DNA from: Chamaelirium japonicum
Taxonomy: Eukaryota > Streptophyta > Magnoliopsida > Liliales > Melanthiaceae
Direction of reading: 5' to 3'
Length of the DNA stretch: 64,000 nucleotides
Assembly (NCBI GenBank): GCA_947650365.1
Contig: OX393552.1
Coordinates: 48,252,999-48,316,998 of the forward strand
Positions 12,573 to 25,160 of this stretch are shown one piece after another. Made by a program: the position numbers and the translations under genes. Under the pieces are notes generated by a model. It ran no database searches. It was given only the letters and a program-made list of their open reading frames with translations, and was not told the origin of the DNA. The first letter of the stretch is position 1. The number at the start of each line of letters is the position of its first letter.

Positions 12573-14310
12573 TTCATTCTAATTCATTCGCACGATCCAT
12601 TTTAATTCATTCGTATGATCCATTCTAATTCATTCGCACGAATGTATCCATTCTAATTCATTTGCACGAATGTATCCATTCCAATTCATTTGCACGATCC
12701 ATTCTAATTCATTCGGATGATTCATTCTAATTCATTCGTACGATCCATTCTAATGGATACGTTCGTGCGAATGAATTAGAATGGATCGTAGGAATGAATT
12801 AGAATGGATCGTATGAATGAATTAGAATGGATCATATAAAAGAATTAGAATGGATCGTGCGAATGAATTAGAAAGGATCGTACAAATGAATTAGAATAGA
12901 TCGCGCGAATGAATTAGATCCATTCTAATTCATTCGCACGATCCATTCTATTTCATTCGCATGATCCATTCTAATTCATTCGCACGATCCATTCCAATTC
13001 ATTCGTACGATTCATTCTAATTCATTCGTACGATCCATTCTAATTCATTCGTACGATCCATTCTAATTCATTCGTACGATCCATTCTAATTCATTCGCAC
13101 GATCCATTCTAATTCATTCGTACGATCCATTCTAATTCATTCGTATGAATGTATCTATTCTAATTTATTCGTACGATCCAGTCTAATTCATTCGTACGAT
13201 CCATTCTAATTCATTCGCACGAATGTATCCATTCTAATTCATTCGTACGATCCATTCTAATTCATTCGTATGATCCATTCTAATTCGTTCGTACGATCCA
13301 TTCTAATTCGTTCGTATAATCCATTCTAATTCATTCGTACGATCCATTATAATTCATTCGCAGGATCCATTCTAATTCATTCGTATGATCCATTCTAATT
13401 CATTCCTACGATCTATTCTAATTCATTCGCTCGAATGTATCCATTCTAATTCATTCGTACAATCGATTCTAATTCATTCGCACGACCCATTCGCTCGAAT
13501 GATCCAAATGATTCGTACGAATGAATTTGACTGGATCGGACGAATGGATTAGAATGGATCGTACGAATGAATAAGAAATGATCGTACGAATGGATCATGT
13601 GTACGATCCATTCTAATTCATTCGTACGAATAAATTAGAATGGATACATTCATGCAAATGAATTAGAATGGATACATTCGTGCGAATGAATTAGAATGGA
13701 GTCATTTGTACGAATGAATTAGAATGGATCGTGCGAATGAATTAGAATGGATCGTACGAATGAATTAGAATAGATCGTATGAATGAATTAGAATGGATGG
13801 AACGAATGAATTAGAATGGATCGTACGAATGAATTAGAATGGATTGTGCGAATGAATTAGAATGGATCGTATGAATAAATTAGAATGGATCATACGAATG
13901 AATTAGAATGGATCGTGCGAATGAATTAGAATGAATCATATGAATGCATTAGAATGGATCATACGAATGAATTAGAATGAATCGTACGATCCATTCTAAT
14001 TCATTCGTCCTTCTAACTGTACGAATGGATTAGAATGGATCGTACGAATGGATTAGAACGATCCATTCTAATTGTACGAATGGATTAGAATAGATCATAC
14101 GAATGGATTAGAATGGATCGTACGAATGAATTAGAATGGATCATACAAAATAATTAGAAAGGTTACATTCGTGAGAATGAATTAGAATGGATCGTGCGAA
14201 TGAATTAGAATTGATCATACGAATAAATTAGAATGGATCGTACGAATGAATAAGAATGGATCGTACTAATGAATTAGAATGGATCGTGCGAATGAATTAG
14301 AATGGATACA
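12573..14310. repeat. Short-block mosaic
   Basis: Approximate blocks: forward 12573-12752, reverse 12753-12917, forward 12918-13516, reverse 13517-13599, forward 13600-13625, reverse 13626-13985, forward 13986-14018, reverse 14019-14058, forward 14059-14072, reverse 14073-14310. The stretch 13,985-14,075 flips four times in under 100 bp, and CGTCCTTCTAACTG near 14,006 breaks the monomer register. Confidence 0.85.
13800..14006. repeat. Junction cassette with long left arm, copy 1
   Basis: From GAACGAATG (13800) to the AATCGT/AC dyad at 13,985 is 185 bp. The same 185 bp separates these marks at 47894-48079 and 53634-53819. The forward arm is cut after CGTCC by an unrelated rearrangement (TTCTAACTG). 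Confidence 0.9.
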
Positions 14311-15869
14311 TTCTAATTCATTCGTACGATCCATTCTAATTCATTCGCTCGAATGTATCCATTCTAATTCATTCGTACAATCCATTCTAATTTATTCACA
14401 CGATCCATTCTAATACTTTCTTACAATCCATTCTAATTGATTCGTAGGATCCATTCTATTCATTCGTACAATCCATTCCAATTTTTTCGCATGAATGTTC
14501 CATTCTATTTCATTCGTACGATCCATTCTAATTCATTCGCACGAACGTATCTATTCTAATTCATTCATACGATCCATTCTAATTCATTCGCATGATCCAT
14601 TCTAATTTAATCAGAAGATCCATTCTAATTCATTTGTATGATTCATTCTAATTCATTCGCACGAATGTATCCTTTCTAATTCACTCGTTTGATCCATTCT
14701 AATTCATTCACACGATTCATTCTAATTCATTCGTACGATCCATTCTGATTCATTCATACGATCCATTCTATTTCATTTGCATTAATGTATCCATTCTAAT
14801 TCACTCGTACGATCTATTCAAATTCATTCGCACGATCCATTCTAATTCATTCGTGCGATCCATTCTAATTCTTTCGCACGATCCACTCTAATTCTTTCGC
14901 ACGATCCATTCTAATTCATTCGTACGATCCAATCTAATTCAGTCGTACGATCCATTATAATTAATTTTGACGATCCATTCTAATACATTCGCACGAACGT
15001 ATCTATTCTAATTCATTCGTATGATCCATTCTAATTCATTCGTACGGTCCACTCTAATTCATTCGTACGAATGTATCCATTCTAATTCATTCGTACGATC
15101 CATTCTAATTCATTCGCACGATCCATTCTAATTCATTCGTATGATCAATTCTAATTTATTTGCACGAATATACGATCCATTCTAATTTATTCGCAAGAAT
15201 ATATCCATTCTAATTCATTCGTACAATCCATTTTAATTTATTCGTACAAATGTATCCATTCTAATTCATTCGCACGATCCATTCTAATTCATTCGTACGA
15301 TTCATTCTAATTTATTCGCACGATCCACTCTAATTCATTCGTACGATCCATTCTAATTCATTCGCACGAATGTATCCATTCTAATTCATTCGTACGATCC
15401 ATTCTAATTCGTTCATACGATCCATTCTAATTCGTTCGTACGATCCATTCTAATTCGTTCGTACGATCCATTCTAATTCGTTCGTACGATCCATTCTAAT
15501 TCATTCATATGATCCATTCTAATTCATTCTTATGATCTATTCTAATTCATTCGCTCGAATGTATCCATTCTAATTCATTCGATTCGTTCGATCCATTCTA
15601 ATTCATTCGTACGATCCATTCAAATTCATTCGCATGATCCATTCTAATTCATTCATACGATCCATTCTAATTCATTCTCACGAATGTTACCTTTCTAATT
15701 CATTTGTATGATCCATTCTAATTCATTCGTACGATCCATTCTAATTCATTCGCTCGAATGTAACCATTCTAATTCATTCGTATGATCCATTCTAATTCAT
15801 TCCTACGATCCATTCTAATTCATTCGCACGAATGTATCCATTCTAATTCATTTGCACGATCCACTCTAA
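14311..15869 (+). repeat. Forward satellite block, more diverged than average
   Basis: Forward monomers with more substitutions than most blocks (for example ATTTTTTCGCATG near 14,483, TAATACTTTC near 14,414 and TTAATTTTGACG near 14,960). This fits an older or less homogenised stretch, by inspection only. It ends with TTCGTTCGTAC runs (about 15,400-15,490) and an ACCTTTC 28-mer near 15,690. Confidence 0.9.
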
Positions 15870-16651
15870 TGAATCAGAATGGATTGTACGAATGAATTAG
15901 AATGGTTACATTCGTGCAAATGAATTAGAATGGATCATAGGAATGAATTAGAATGGATCGTACGAATGAATTAGATTGATTACATTCGTGCGAATGAATT
16001 AGAATGGATCGTATGAATGAATTAGAATTAATCATACGAATGAATTAGAATGGATCGTGCGAATGAATTTGAATGGATCGTACGAATGAATTTGAATGGA
16101 TCGTGCGAATGAATTTGAATGGATCGTACGAATGAATTAGAATGGATACATTCGTGCGAATGAATTAGAATGGACCGGACAAATGAATTAGAATGGATCG
16201 TGCGAATGAATTAGAATAGATCATGCGAATAAATTAGAATGGATCATACAAATAAATTAGAAAGGTTACATTCGTGAGAATGAATTTGAATGGATCGTAC
16301 GAATGAATTATAATGTATTATACGAATGAATTTGAATGGATCATACGAATGAATAAGAAATGATCGTACAAATGAATTAGAATGGATTGTATGAATGAAT
16401 TAGAATGGATCGTACAAATGAATTAGAAAGGTTACATTTGTGAGAATGAATTGAATGGATCGTATGAATGAATTAGAATGGATCGAACGAATGAATTAGA
16501 ATGGATACATTCGAGCGAATGAATTAGAACGGATCGAATGAATGAATTAGAATGGATCGTACGAATGAATTAGAATGGATCGTGCAAATGAATTAGAATG
16601 GATCGTACGAACGAATTAGAATGGATCGTACGAACGAATTAGAATGGATCA
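15870..16651 (-). repeat. Reverse satellite block
   Basis: Reverse monomers. Several units carry TTGAATGG for TAGAATGG (about 16,070-16,110). GAACGAATTAG units close the block near 16,600-16,640. The right switch is GGATCATTCATTCG. Confidence 0.9.
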
Positions 16652-17256
16652 TTCATTCGTACGATCCATTCTAATTCATTCCTATGATCCATTCTAATTC
16701 GTTCGTACGATCCATTCTAATTCATTCGTTCGATCCACTCTAATCCATTCGTATGATCCATTCTAATTCATTCGCACGAATGTAACCATTCTAATTCATT
16801 CATATGATCCATTCAAATTCATTTGTACGATCCATTCTAATTCGTTCGTACGATCCATTCTAATTCATTCGTACGATCCATTCTAATTCATTCTCACGAA
16901 TGTAACCTTTCTAATTCATTTATATGATCCATTCTAATTCATTCGTATGAATGAATTTGAATGGATCGTATGAATGAATTAGAATAGATCGTACGAATGA
17001 ATTAGAATGGATCGTGCGAATGAATATGAATGGATCGTACGAATGAATTAGAATGGATCGAACGAATGAATTAGAATGGATACATTCGAGCGAATGAATT
17101 AGAATAGATCGTAGGAATGAATTAGAATGAATCATACGAATGAATTAGAATGGATCGTGCGAATGAATTAGAATGGATTGTTCGAATGAATTAGAATAGA
17201 TACATTCATGCGAATGAATTAGAATGGATCGGACGAATGAATTAGAATGGATTGTA
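16652..17256. repeat. Forward block then reverse block
   Basis: Forward 16652-16947 and reverse 16948-17256. The right switch is the CGTACGATTC-type junction. The minus-strand open frame at 16920-17135 is repeat-derived. Confidence 0.9.
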
Positions 17257-17800
17257 CGATTCATTCTAATTCATTCGTACGATCCATTCTAATGCATTCG
17301 TATGATTCATTCTAATTCATTCGCACGATCCATTCTAATGCATTCGTATGATTCATTCTAATTCATTCGCACGATCCATTGTAATTCATTCGTATGATCC
17401 ATTCTAATTTATTCATACGATCCATTCTAATTCATTCGCACAATCCATTTTAATTCATTCGTACGATCCATTCTAATTCATTCGTTCGATCCATTCTAAT
17501 TCATTCATACGATCCATTCTAATTCATTCGTACGATCCATTCTAATTCATTCGCACGATCCATTCTAATTTATTCGTACGATCCATTCTAATTCATTCGT
17601 ACAATCCATTCTTATTCATTCATACGATCCATTCTAATTCATTCGCACAATCCATTCTAATTCATTCGTATGATCCATTCTAATTCATTCGTATGATCCA
17701 TTCTAACTCATTCGGTGGATCCATTCTAATTCATTCGTACGATCCTTTCTAATTCATTCGTACGATCATTCGTACAATCCATTCTAATTCATTCGTATGA
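17040..17800. repeat. Segmental duplication family 3, copy A
   Basis: Matches 50967-51700. The offset is 33,927 at GAACGAATG (17060 and 50987) and 33,903 from TTCGTTC (17481 and 51384) to GGTGG (17714 and 51617). The 24-bp change is explained by loss of two 23-mers and gain of one 22-bp unit. It includes the CGTACGATTC strand switch. Confidence 0.9.
17231..17320. repeat. Second recurrent junction, CGTACGATTC type
   Basis: GGACG at 17231 lies 23 bp before GTACGATTC at 17254. The same spacing holds at 32357/32380 (GGATG), 39167/39190 and 51180/51203. A further switch with GTACGATTC is at 54,998. The forward arm often has TAATGCATTCG next. Confidence 0.88.
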
Positions 17801-19061
17801 TCCATTCTAATTCATTCCTATGAACTATTCTAATTCATTCGCACGATCCATTCTAATTCATTCGTACGATCCATTTTAATTCATTCGCACGAATGTATCT
17901 ATTCTAATTCATTCGTACAATCCATTCTAATTCATTCGCACGATTCATTCTAATTCATTCGTATGATCCATTCTAATTCATTCCTACGATCTATTCTAAT
18001 TCATTCGCACGAATGTATCCATTTTAATTCATTCCTATGATCCATTCTAATTCATTCGCACGAATGTAACCATTCTAATTCATTCGTACGATCCATTCTA
18101 CTTCATTCCTACGATCCATTCTAATTCATTCGTACGATTCATTCTAATTCATTCGCACGAATGGATCCATTCTAATTCATTCGTACGATCCATTCTTATT
18201 CATTCGTACGACCCATTCTAATTCATTCGCTCGAATGTATCCATTCTAATTCATTCGTACGATCCATTCTAATTCATTCGTACGATCCATTCTAATTCGT
18301 TCATACGATCCATTCTAATTCCTTCGTACGATCCATTTGGTATTCGTTCGTACGATCCATTCTAATTCATTCGTATGATCAATTCTAATTCATTCGCACG
18401 ATCCATTCTAATTCATTCGTACAATCCATTCTAATTCATTCGCACGAATGTAACCATTCTAATTCATTCGTACGATTCATTCTAATTCATTCGTATGAGC
18501 TATTCTAATTTATTCGTATGATCCATTCTAATTCATTCGTACGATCCATTGTATTTCATTCATACAATCCATTCAGATTCATTCGCATAAATGTATCCAT
18601 TCAAATTCATTCGTACGATCCATTCTAATTAATTCGCACGATCCATTCTAATTAAGTCGTATGAATGTATCCATTTTAATTCATTCGTACGATCCATTCT
18701 AATTCATTCGTACGATCTAATTCATTCGTACGATCCATTCTAATTCATTCGTACGATCGATTCTAATTCATTCGCACGATCCATTCTAATTCATTCGTAC
18801 GATCCATTCTAATTCATTCGTATGATTCATTCTAATTTATTCGTTCAAATATATCCATTCTAATTCATTCGTACGATCCATTCTAATTCATTCGCACGAT
18901 CCATTCTAATTCATTCGCACGAATGTATCCATTCTAATTCATTTGCACGATCCATTCTAATTCATTCGTACGATCCATTCTTATTCATTCATACAATCCA
19001 TTCTAATTCATTCACACAATCCTTTCTAATTCATTCGTACGATCCATTCTATTTCATTTGT
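17257..19061 (+). repeat. Forward satellite block
   Basis: Long forward run that contains pieces of three segmental duplications (17.04-17.80, 17.82-18.01 and 18.44-19.55 kb). A small irregularity, CCATTTGGTATTCG, lies near 18,333. Confidence 0.92.
17820..18010 (+). repeat. Segmental duplication family 6, partial copy C
   Basis: GAACTATTC at 17822 and CCATTTTAATTC at 17871 match 49862 and 49911 at a constant offset of 32,040. Confidence 0.85.
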
Positions 19062-19545
19062 ACGAATGAATTAGAATGGATCGTACGAATGGATTAGAAT
19101 GGATCGTACGAATAAATTTGAATGGATCGTACGAACGAATTAGAATGGATCGTATGAACGAATTAGAATGGATCGTACGAATGAATTAGAATGGATACAT
19201 TCGAGCGAATGAATTAGAATGGATCGTACGAATGAATTAGAATGGATTGTACGAACGAATTAGAATGGATCGTACGAATGAATTAGAATGGATAGTGCGA
19301 ATGAATTAGAATGGATTGTACGAATGAATTAGAATGGATTGTACGAATGAATTAGAATAGATCGTGCGAATGAATTAGAATGGATCGTACGAAAGAATTA
19401 GAATGGATCGTACGAATGAATTAGAATGGATCATAAGAATGAATTAGAATCGATCGTGCGAATGAATTAGAATGGATCATACGAATGAATTAGAATGGAT
19501 ACATTTGTGCGATGAATAAGAATGGAGCGTACGAATGAATTAGAA
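18440..19545. repeat. Segmental duplication family 2, copy A
   Basis: Matches 62786-63891 at a constant offset of 44,346. Anchors: GAGCTATTC at 18497 and 62843, CAGATTC at 18574 and 62920, GATGAATAAGAATGGAGCG at 19511 and 63857. There is no net length change over this 1 kb. The strand switch near 19,062 is shared. Confidence 0.93.
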
Positions 19546-20240
19546 TGGCGTGTACGAATGAACTAGAATGGATACATTCGTGGATCCATTCTAATTCATT
19601 CGAACGATCCATTCTAATTCATTCGTATGATCCATTCTATTTCATTTGTACGATCCATTCTAATTCATTCGTATGATCCATTCTAACCCATTCGTAGGAA
19701 GTTCGATCTATTCTAATCCATTCGTACGATCCATTCTAATTCATTCGTACGATCCATTCTAATTCATTCGTACGATCCATTCTAATCCATTCGTATGATC
19801 CATTCTAATTCATTCGTACAAATGAATTAGAATGGATCGTACGAATCAATTAGAATGGATCGTACGAATGGATTAGAACGCATTGTATGAATGAATTAGA
19901 ATGGATCGTACGAATGAATTAGAATGGATCGAACTTCCTACAAATGGGTTAGAATGGATCATACGAATGAATTAGAATGGATCGTACAAATGAAATAGAA
20001 TGGATCATACGAATGAATTAGAATGGATCGTCCGAATGAATTAGAATGGATTGTACGAATGAATTCGAATGGATACATTCGTGCGAATAAATTAGAATGG
20101 ATCGGACTAATGAATTAGAATGGATCGTACGAATGAATTAGAATGGATCGTGCGAATGAATTAGAATGAATCATAGGAATACATTAGAATGGAATACATT
20201 AGAATGGATACATTCGTGCGAATGAATTAGAATGGGTTAT
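19062..20240. repeat. Reverse, forward and reverse blocks around a long palindrome
   Basis: Reverse 19062-19581, forward 19582-19817, reverse 19818-20240. The last two make an inverted repeat centred near 19,817. A 15-bp direct duplication of GAATACATTAGAATG lies near 20,178-20,207. The right switch near 20,241 is AATGGGTTATATCC. Confidence 0.9.
19582..20053. repeat. Long inverted repeat, arms about 236 bp
   Basis: The left arm carries the private variant GGAAGTTCGATC at 19697, after TAACCCATTCGTA. The right arm carries its complement GAACTTCCTACAAATGGGTT from 19931. The two positions are symmetric about 19,817.5, on the GTAC dyad. Other matches in register include CTATTTCATTTGTACG with its complement CGTACAAATGAAATAG. 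The arms differ mostly at CpG sites and by a few substitutions. Because this variant is seen nowhere else, the pair reflects a true inverted duplication rather than chance apposition of opposite blocks. Confidence 0.88.
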
Positions 20241-22471
20241 ATCCATTCTAATCCATTCGTACGATCCATTCTAATTCATTCCTATGATCCATTCTAATTC
20301 ATTCGTACGATCCATTCTAATTCATTCGCTAGAATGTATCCATTCTAATTTATTCGTATGATCCATTCTAATTCATTCGTACGATCCATTCTAATCCATT
20401 CGTACGATCCATTCTAATTCATTCGTACAATGCGTTCTAATCCATTCGTACGATCCATTCTAATCCATTCGTACGATCCATTTTAATTCATTCGCACGAA
20501 TTTAACTATTCTAATTCATTCGTACGATCCATTTTAATTCAATTCGTATGATCCATTTTAATTCAATTCGTATGATCATTTGCACGAATGTATCCATTCT
20601 AATTCATTCGTATGATCCATTTTAATTCAATTCGTGCAATCCATTCAAATTCATTCGCACAAATATATCCATTCTAATTCATTCGTATGATCCATTCTAA
20701 TTCATTCGCTCGAATGTATCCATTCTAATTCATTCGTACGATCCATTCTAATCCATTCGTACGATCCATTCTAATTCATTCGTACGATCCTTTCTAATTC
20801 ATTCTCACAAATGTACGATCCATTCTAATTCATTCACACAAATGTATCCATTCTAATTCATTCGTACGATCCATTCTAATTCATTCGCACGATCCATTCT
20901 AATTCATTCGAACGATCCATTCTAATTTATTCGTACGATCCATTCAAATTCTAATTCATTCGTACGATCCATTCTAATTCATTCGTATGATCCATTCTAA
21001 TTCATTCGTACGATCCATTCTAATCCATTTGTACGATCCATTCTAATCTATTCGTACGATCCATTCTAATCCATTCGTAAGAACCATTCTAATTCATTCT
21101 CACAAATGTAACCTTTCTAATTCATTTGTACGATCCATTCTAATTCATTCGTACGATTCATTCGAATCCATTCGTATGATCCATTCTAATTCATTCGTAC
21201 GATCCATTCTAATTCATTCGCACGATCCATTCTAATTCATTCGTACAAATGTATCCATTCTAATTCATTCGTAAAATCCATTCTAATCCATTCTAATTCA
21301 TTCGTATAATTTATTCGCACGATCCATTCTAATTCATTCGTACGATCGATTCTAATGCATTCGTACGATTTATTCTAATTCATTCGCACGATCCATTCTA
21401 ATTCATTCGTATGATCCATTCTAATTTTTTCATACGATCCATTCTAATTCGTTCGTACGATCCATTCTAATTCATTCGCACAATCCATTCTAATTCATTC
21501 GTACGATCCATTCTAATTCGTTCATACGATCCATTCTAATTCGTTCGTATGATCCATTCTAATTCGTTCGTACGATCCATTCTAATTCATTCGTAGGATC
21601 CATTCTAATGCATTCGTACGATCCATTCTAATTCATTCGTACGATCCATTCTAATTCATTCATACGATCCATTCTAATTCATTCGTACGATCCATTCTAA
21701 TTCATTCGTATGATCCATTCTAATTCAATCGTACAATCCATTCTAATTCATTCGCACGATCCATTCTAATTCATTCGCATGATCCATTCTAATTCATTCG
21801 TATGATCCATTCTAATTCATTCCTACGATCTATTCTAATTCATTCCTACGATCTATTCTAATTCATTTGCTCGAATGTATCCATTCTAATTTATTCGTTT
21901 GATCCATTCTAATCCATTTGTACGATCCATTCTAATTCATTCCTATGATCCATTCTAATTCATTCGTACGATCCATTCTAATTCATTCGCTTGAATGTAT
22001 CCATTCTAATTTATTCGTATGATCCATTCTAATTCATTCGTACGATCCGTTCTAATCCATTCGTACGATCCATTCTAATTCATTCGTACAATGCGTTCTA
22101 ATCCATTCGTACGATCCATTCTAATCCTTTCGTACGATCCATTCTAATTCATTCGCACGAATGTAACCATTCTAATTCATTCGTACGATCCATTCTAATT
22201 CATTCCTACGATCCATTCTAATTCATTTGCACAAATGTATCCATTCTAATTCATTCGTATGATCCATTCTAATTCATTCGCACGATCCATATTAATTCAT
22301 TCGTACGATCCATTCTAATTCATTCGTACGAATGTATCTATTCTAATTCATTCATAGGATCCATTCTGATTTATTCGTACGAATGTATCCATTCTAATTG
22401 ATTCGTACGATCCATTCTAATTCATTTGCACGAATGTATCCATTCTAATTCATTCGCACTATCCATTCTAA
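20241..22471 (+). repeat. Forward satellite block
   Basis: Long forward run. Register slips occur near 20,538-20,640 (AATTCAATTCGTATG), where a few bases are gained in successive units. CAATGCGTTC variants lie at 20428 and 22089 in similar surroundings, 1,661 bp apart. Confidence 0.92.
21510..22080 (+). repeat. Segmental duplication family 8, copy A
   Basis: Matches 55795-56276. The offset is 34,282 at AATGCATTCG (21607 and 55889) and 34,213 at TTTATTCGTT (21890 and 56103) and TTTATTCGTAT (22010 and 56223). The 69-bp change is three 23-mers. The TTTATTCGTT marker also sits at 51890, marking a partial third copy. Confidence 0.88.
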
Positions 22472-22830
22472 TTAGAAAGGTTACATTCGAGCGAATGAAA
22501 TAGAATAGATCGTAGGAATGAATTAGGATGGATCATACGAATGAATTAGAATGGATCGTGCGAATGAATTAGAATGAATCGTACGAATGCATTAGAATGG
22601 ATCGTACGAACGAATCAGAATGGATCGTACGAACGAATAAGAATGGATCGTACGAACGAATTAGAATGGATCGTACGAATGAATAGGAATGGATACATTC
22701 GAGCGAATGAATTAGAATGGATCGTACGAATGAATTAGAATGGATCATAGGAGTGAATTAGAATGGTTCGTGCAAATGTATTAAAATGGATACATTCGTG
22801 CGAATGAATTAGAATAGATCATACGAATGA
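22465..22830. repeat. Segmental duplication family 5, copy A
   Basis: Matches 44324-44645. The offset is 21,859 at ATTAGAAAGG (22471 and 44330) and GCATTAG (22589 and 44448), then 21,813 at GGATACATTCGAG (22691 and 44504). The other copy lacks two GAACG-type 23-mers (46 bp). The TTCTAATTAGAA switch is shared. Confidence 0.91.
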
Positions 22831-23371
22831 ATAAGAATGGAGCGTACGAATGAATTAGAATAGAGCGTACGAATGAACTAGAATGGATACATTCGCGCGA
22901 ATGAATTAGAATAGATCATATGAAAGAATTAGAATGGATCGTGCGAAGGAATTAGAAAGGATCGTACAAATGAATTAGAATGGATATATTCGTGCGAATG
23001 AATTAGAATGGATCGTACGAATGAATTAGACTGGATCATACGAATAAATTAGAATAGATACATTCATGCAAATAAATTAGAATGGATCGTATGAATGAAT
23101 TAGAATGGATCATACGAATGAATTAGAATGGATAGTACGAATGGATTAGAATGGATCGTACGAATGGATTAGAACTCATTGTACGGATGAATTAGAATAG
23201 ATACATTTGTGCGAATGAATTAGATTGCATCGTACGAATGAATTTGAATGGATCGGACGAATGAATTAGAATGGATTGTACGAATGAATTAGAATGGATC
23301 ATGCGTATGAATTAGAATAGATCGTACGAATGAATTAGAATGGATCATACGAATGAATTAGAATGAATCGT
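22472..23371 (-). repeat. Reverse satellite block
   Basis: Starts on the dyad ATTCTAATTAGAA. It holds four GAACGAAT-type units near 22,609-22,670. It ends at a copy of the recurrent AGAATGAATCGTAC junction. Confidence 0.92.
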
Positions 23372-24010
23372 ACGATCCATTCTAATTCATTCATCCGATC
23401 CATTCTAATTCATTCGCACGAATGTATCCATTCTAATTCATTCGTACAATCCACTCTAATTCATTCGTATGATCTATTCTAATTTATTCGCACGATCCAT
23501 TCTAATTCATTCGCACGAATATATCCATTCTAATTCATTCGTACGATCCATTCTAATTCATTCGTACGATCCATTCTAATTCATTCGCACGATCCATTCT
23601 AATTCATTCGTATGATCCATTCTAATTCATTAGTATGATCAATTCTAATTCATTCGTACGATCCATTCTAATTCATTCGTACGATCCATTCTAATTCATT
23701 CGGACAAATGTATCCATTCTAATTCATTCGTACGATCCATTCTAATGCATTCGTACGATTCATTCTAATTCATTCGCACGATCCATTCTAATTTATTCGT
23801 ATGATCCATTCTAATTTATTTGCATGATCCATTCTTATTCATTCGTGCGATGAATAAGAAAGGATCGTGCAAATGAATTAGAATGGATCATAGGAATGAA
23901 TTAGAATGGATCGTGCAAATGAATTAGAATGGATACATTCGTGCGAATGAATTAGAATGGATCGTAGGAATGAATTAGAATGGATCGTACGAATGAATTA
24001 GAATGGTTAC
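23372..24010. repeat. Forward block then reverse block
   Basis: Forward 23372-23847 and reverse 23848-24010. The first switch is TTCTTATTCATTCGTGCGAT, the second TTACATTCTAATTC. Confidence 0.88.
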
Positions 24011-24960
24011 ATTCTAATTCATTCGTACGCTCCTTTCTTATTCATCGCGCAAATGTATCCATTCTAATTCATTTGTACGATCCATTCTAATTCATTCGTA
24101 CGATCCATTCTAATTCATTCCTATGATCCATTCTAATTCATTCGCACGATCCATTCTAATTCATTTGTACGATCCATTCTAATTCATTCGCACGAATGTA
24201 ACCATTCTAATTCATTCGTACGATCCATTCTAATTCATTCGTACGAACCATTCTAATTCATTCGCTCGAATGCATCCATTCTAATTCATTCATACGATCT
24301 ATTCTAATTCATTCCTACAATCCATTCTAATTCATTCGCACGATCCATTCTCATTCATTCGTATGATCCATTCTAATTCATTCCTATGATCTATTCTAAT
24401 TCATTCGCTCGAATATATCCATTCTAATTCATTCGTACGATCCATTCTAATTCATTCGTACGATCCATTCTAATTCATTCGCACGAATGTAACCATTCTA
24501 ATTCATTCGTACGATCCATTCTAATTCATTCGTACGATCCATTCTAATTCATTTGCACGATCCATTCTAATTCATTCATACGATCCATTCTAATTCTTTC
24601 GTATGATCCATTCTAATTCATTCGTACGATACGTTCTAATTCATTCATACGAATGTATCCATTCTAATTCATTCGTATGATCCATTCTAATTCATTCGCA
24701 CGATCCATTCTAATTCATTCGTACGATCCATTCTAATTTATTCGCACGATCCATTCTAATTCATTCGTACGATCCATTCTAATTCATTCGCACGATCCAT
24801 TCTAATTCATTTGTACGAATGAATCTATTCTAATTCATTCGCACGATCCATTCTAATTTATTCGTACGATCCATTCTATTTCATTCGTATGATCCATTCT
24901 AATTCATTCGCACAAATGTATCTATTCTAATTCATTCGTACAATCCATTCTAATCCATTC
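24011..24960 (+). repeat. Forward satellite block
   Basis: Forward monomers ending at CCATTCACCGAATGAATT near 24,961. The same unusual join is found near 45,345. Confidence 0.92.
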
Positions 24961-25160
24961 ACCGAATGAATTAGAATGGATCGTAGGAATGAATTAGAAT
25001 GGATCGTACGAATGAATTAGAATGGTTACATTCATGCGAATGAATTAGAATGGATCGTATGAATGGATTAGAATGGATCGTACGAATGGATTAGAATGGA
25101 TCGTACGAATGAATTAGAATGGATCGTACAAATGAATTAGAAAGGTTACATTTGAGAGAA
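24700..25160. repeat. Segmental duplication family 4, copy A
   Basis: Matches 45084-45545 at a constant offset of 20,384. Anchors: TTGTACGAATGAATC at 24811 and 45195, ACCGAATG at 24961 and 45345, GGTTAC at 25024 and 45408, AAAGGTTAC at 25141 and 45525. The forward-to-reverse switch at CACCGAATG lies in the middle. Confidence 0.92.

Noticed and set aside
19582-20053. Foldback or MITE-like transposon at the palindrome
   Set aside because: Both arms consist of ordinary monomers, with no target-site duplication and no non-satellite centre.
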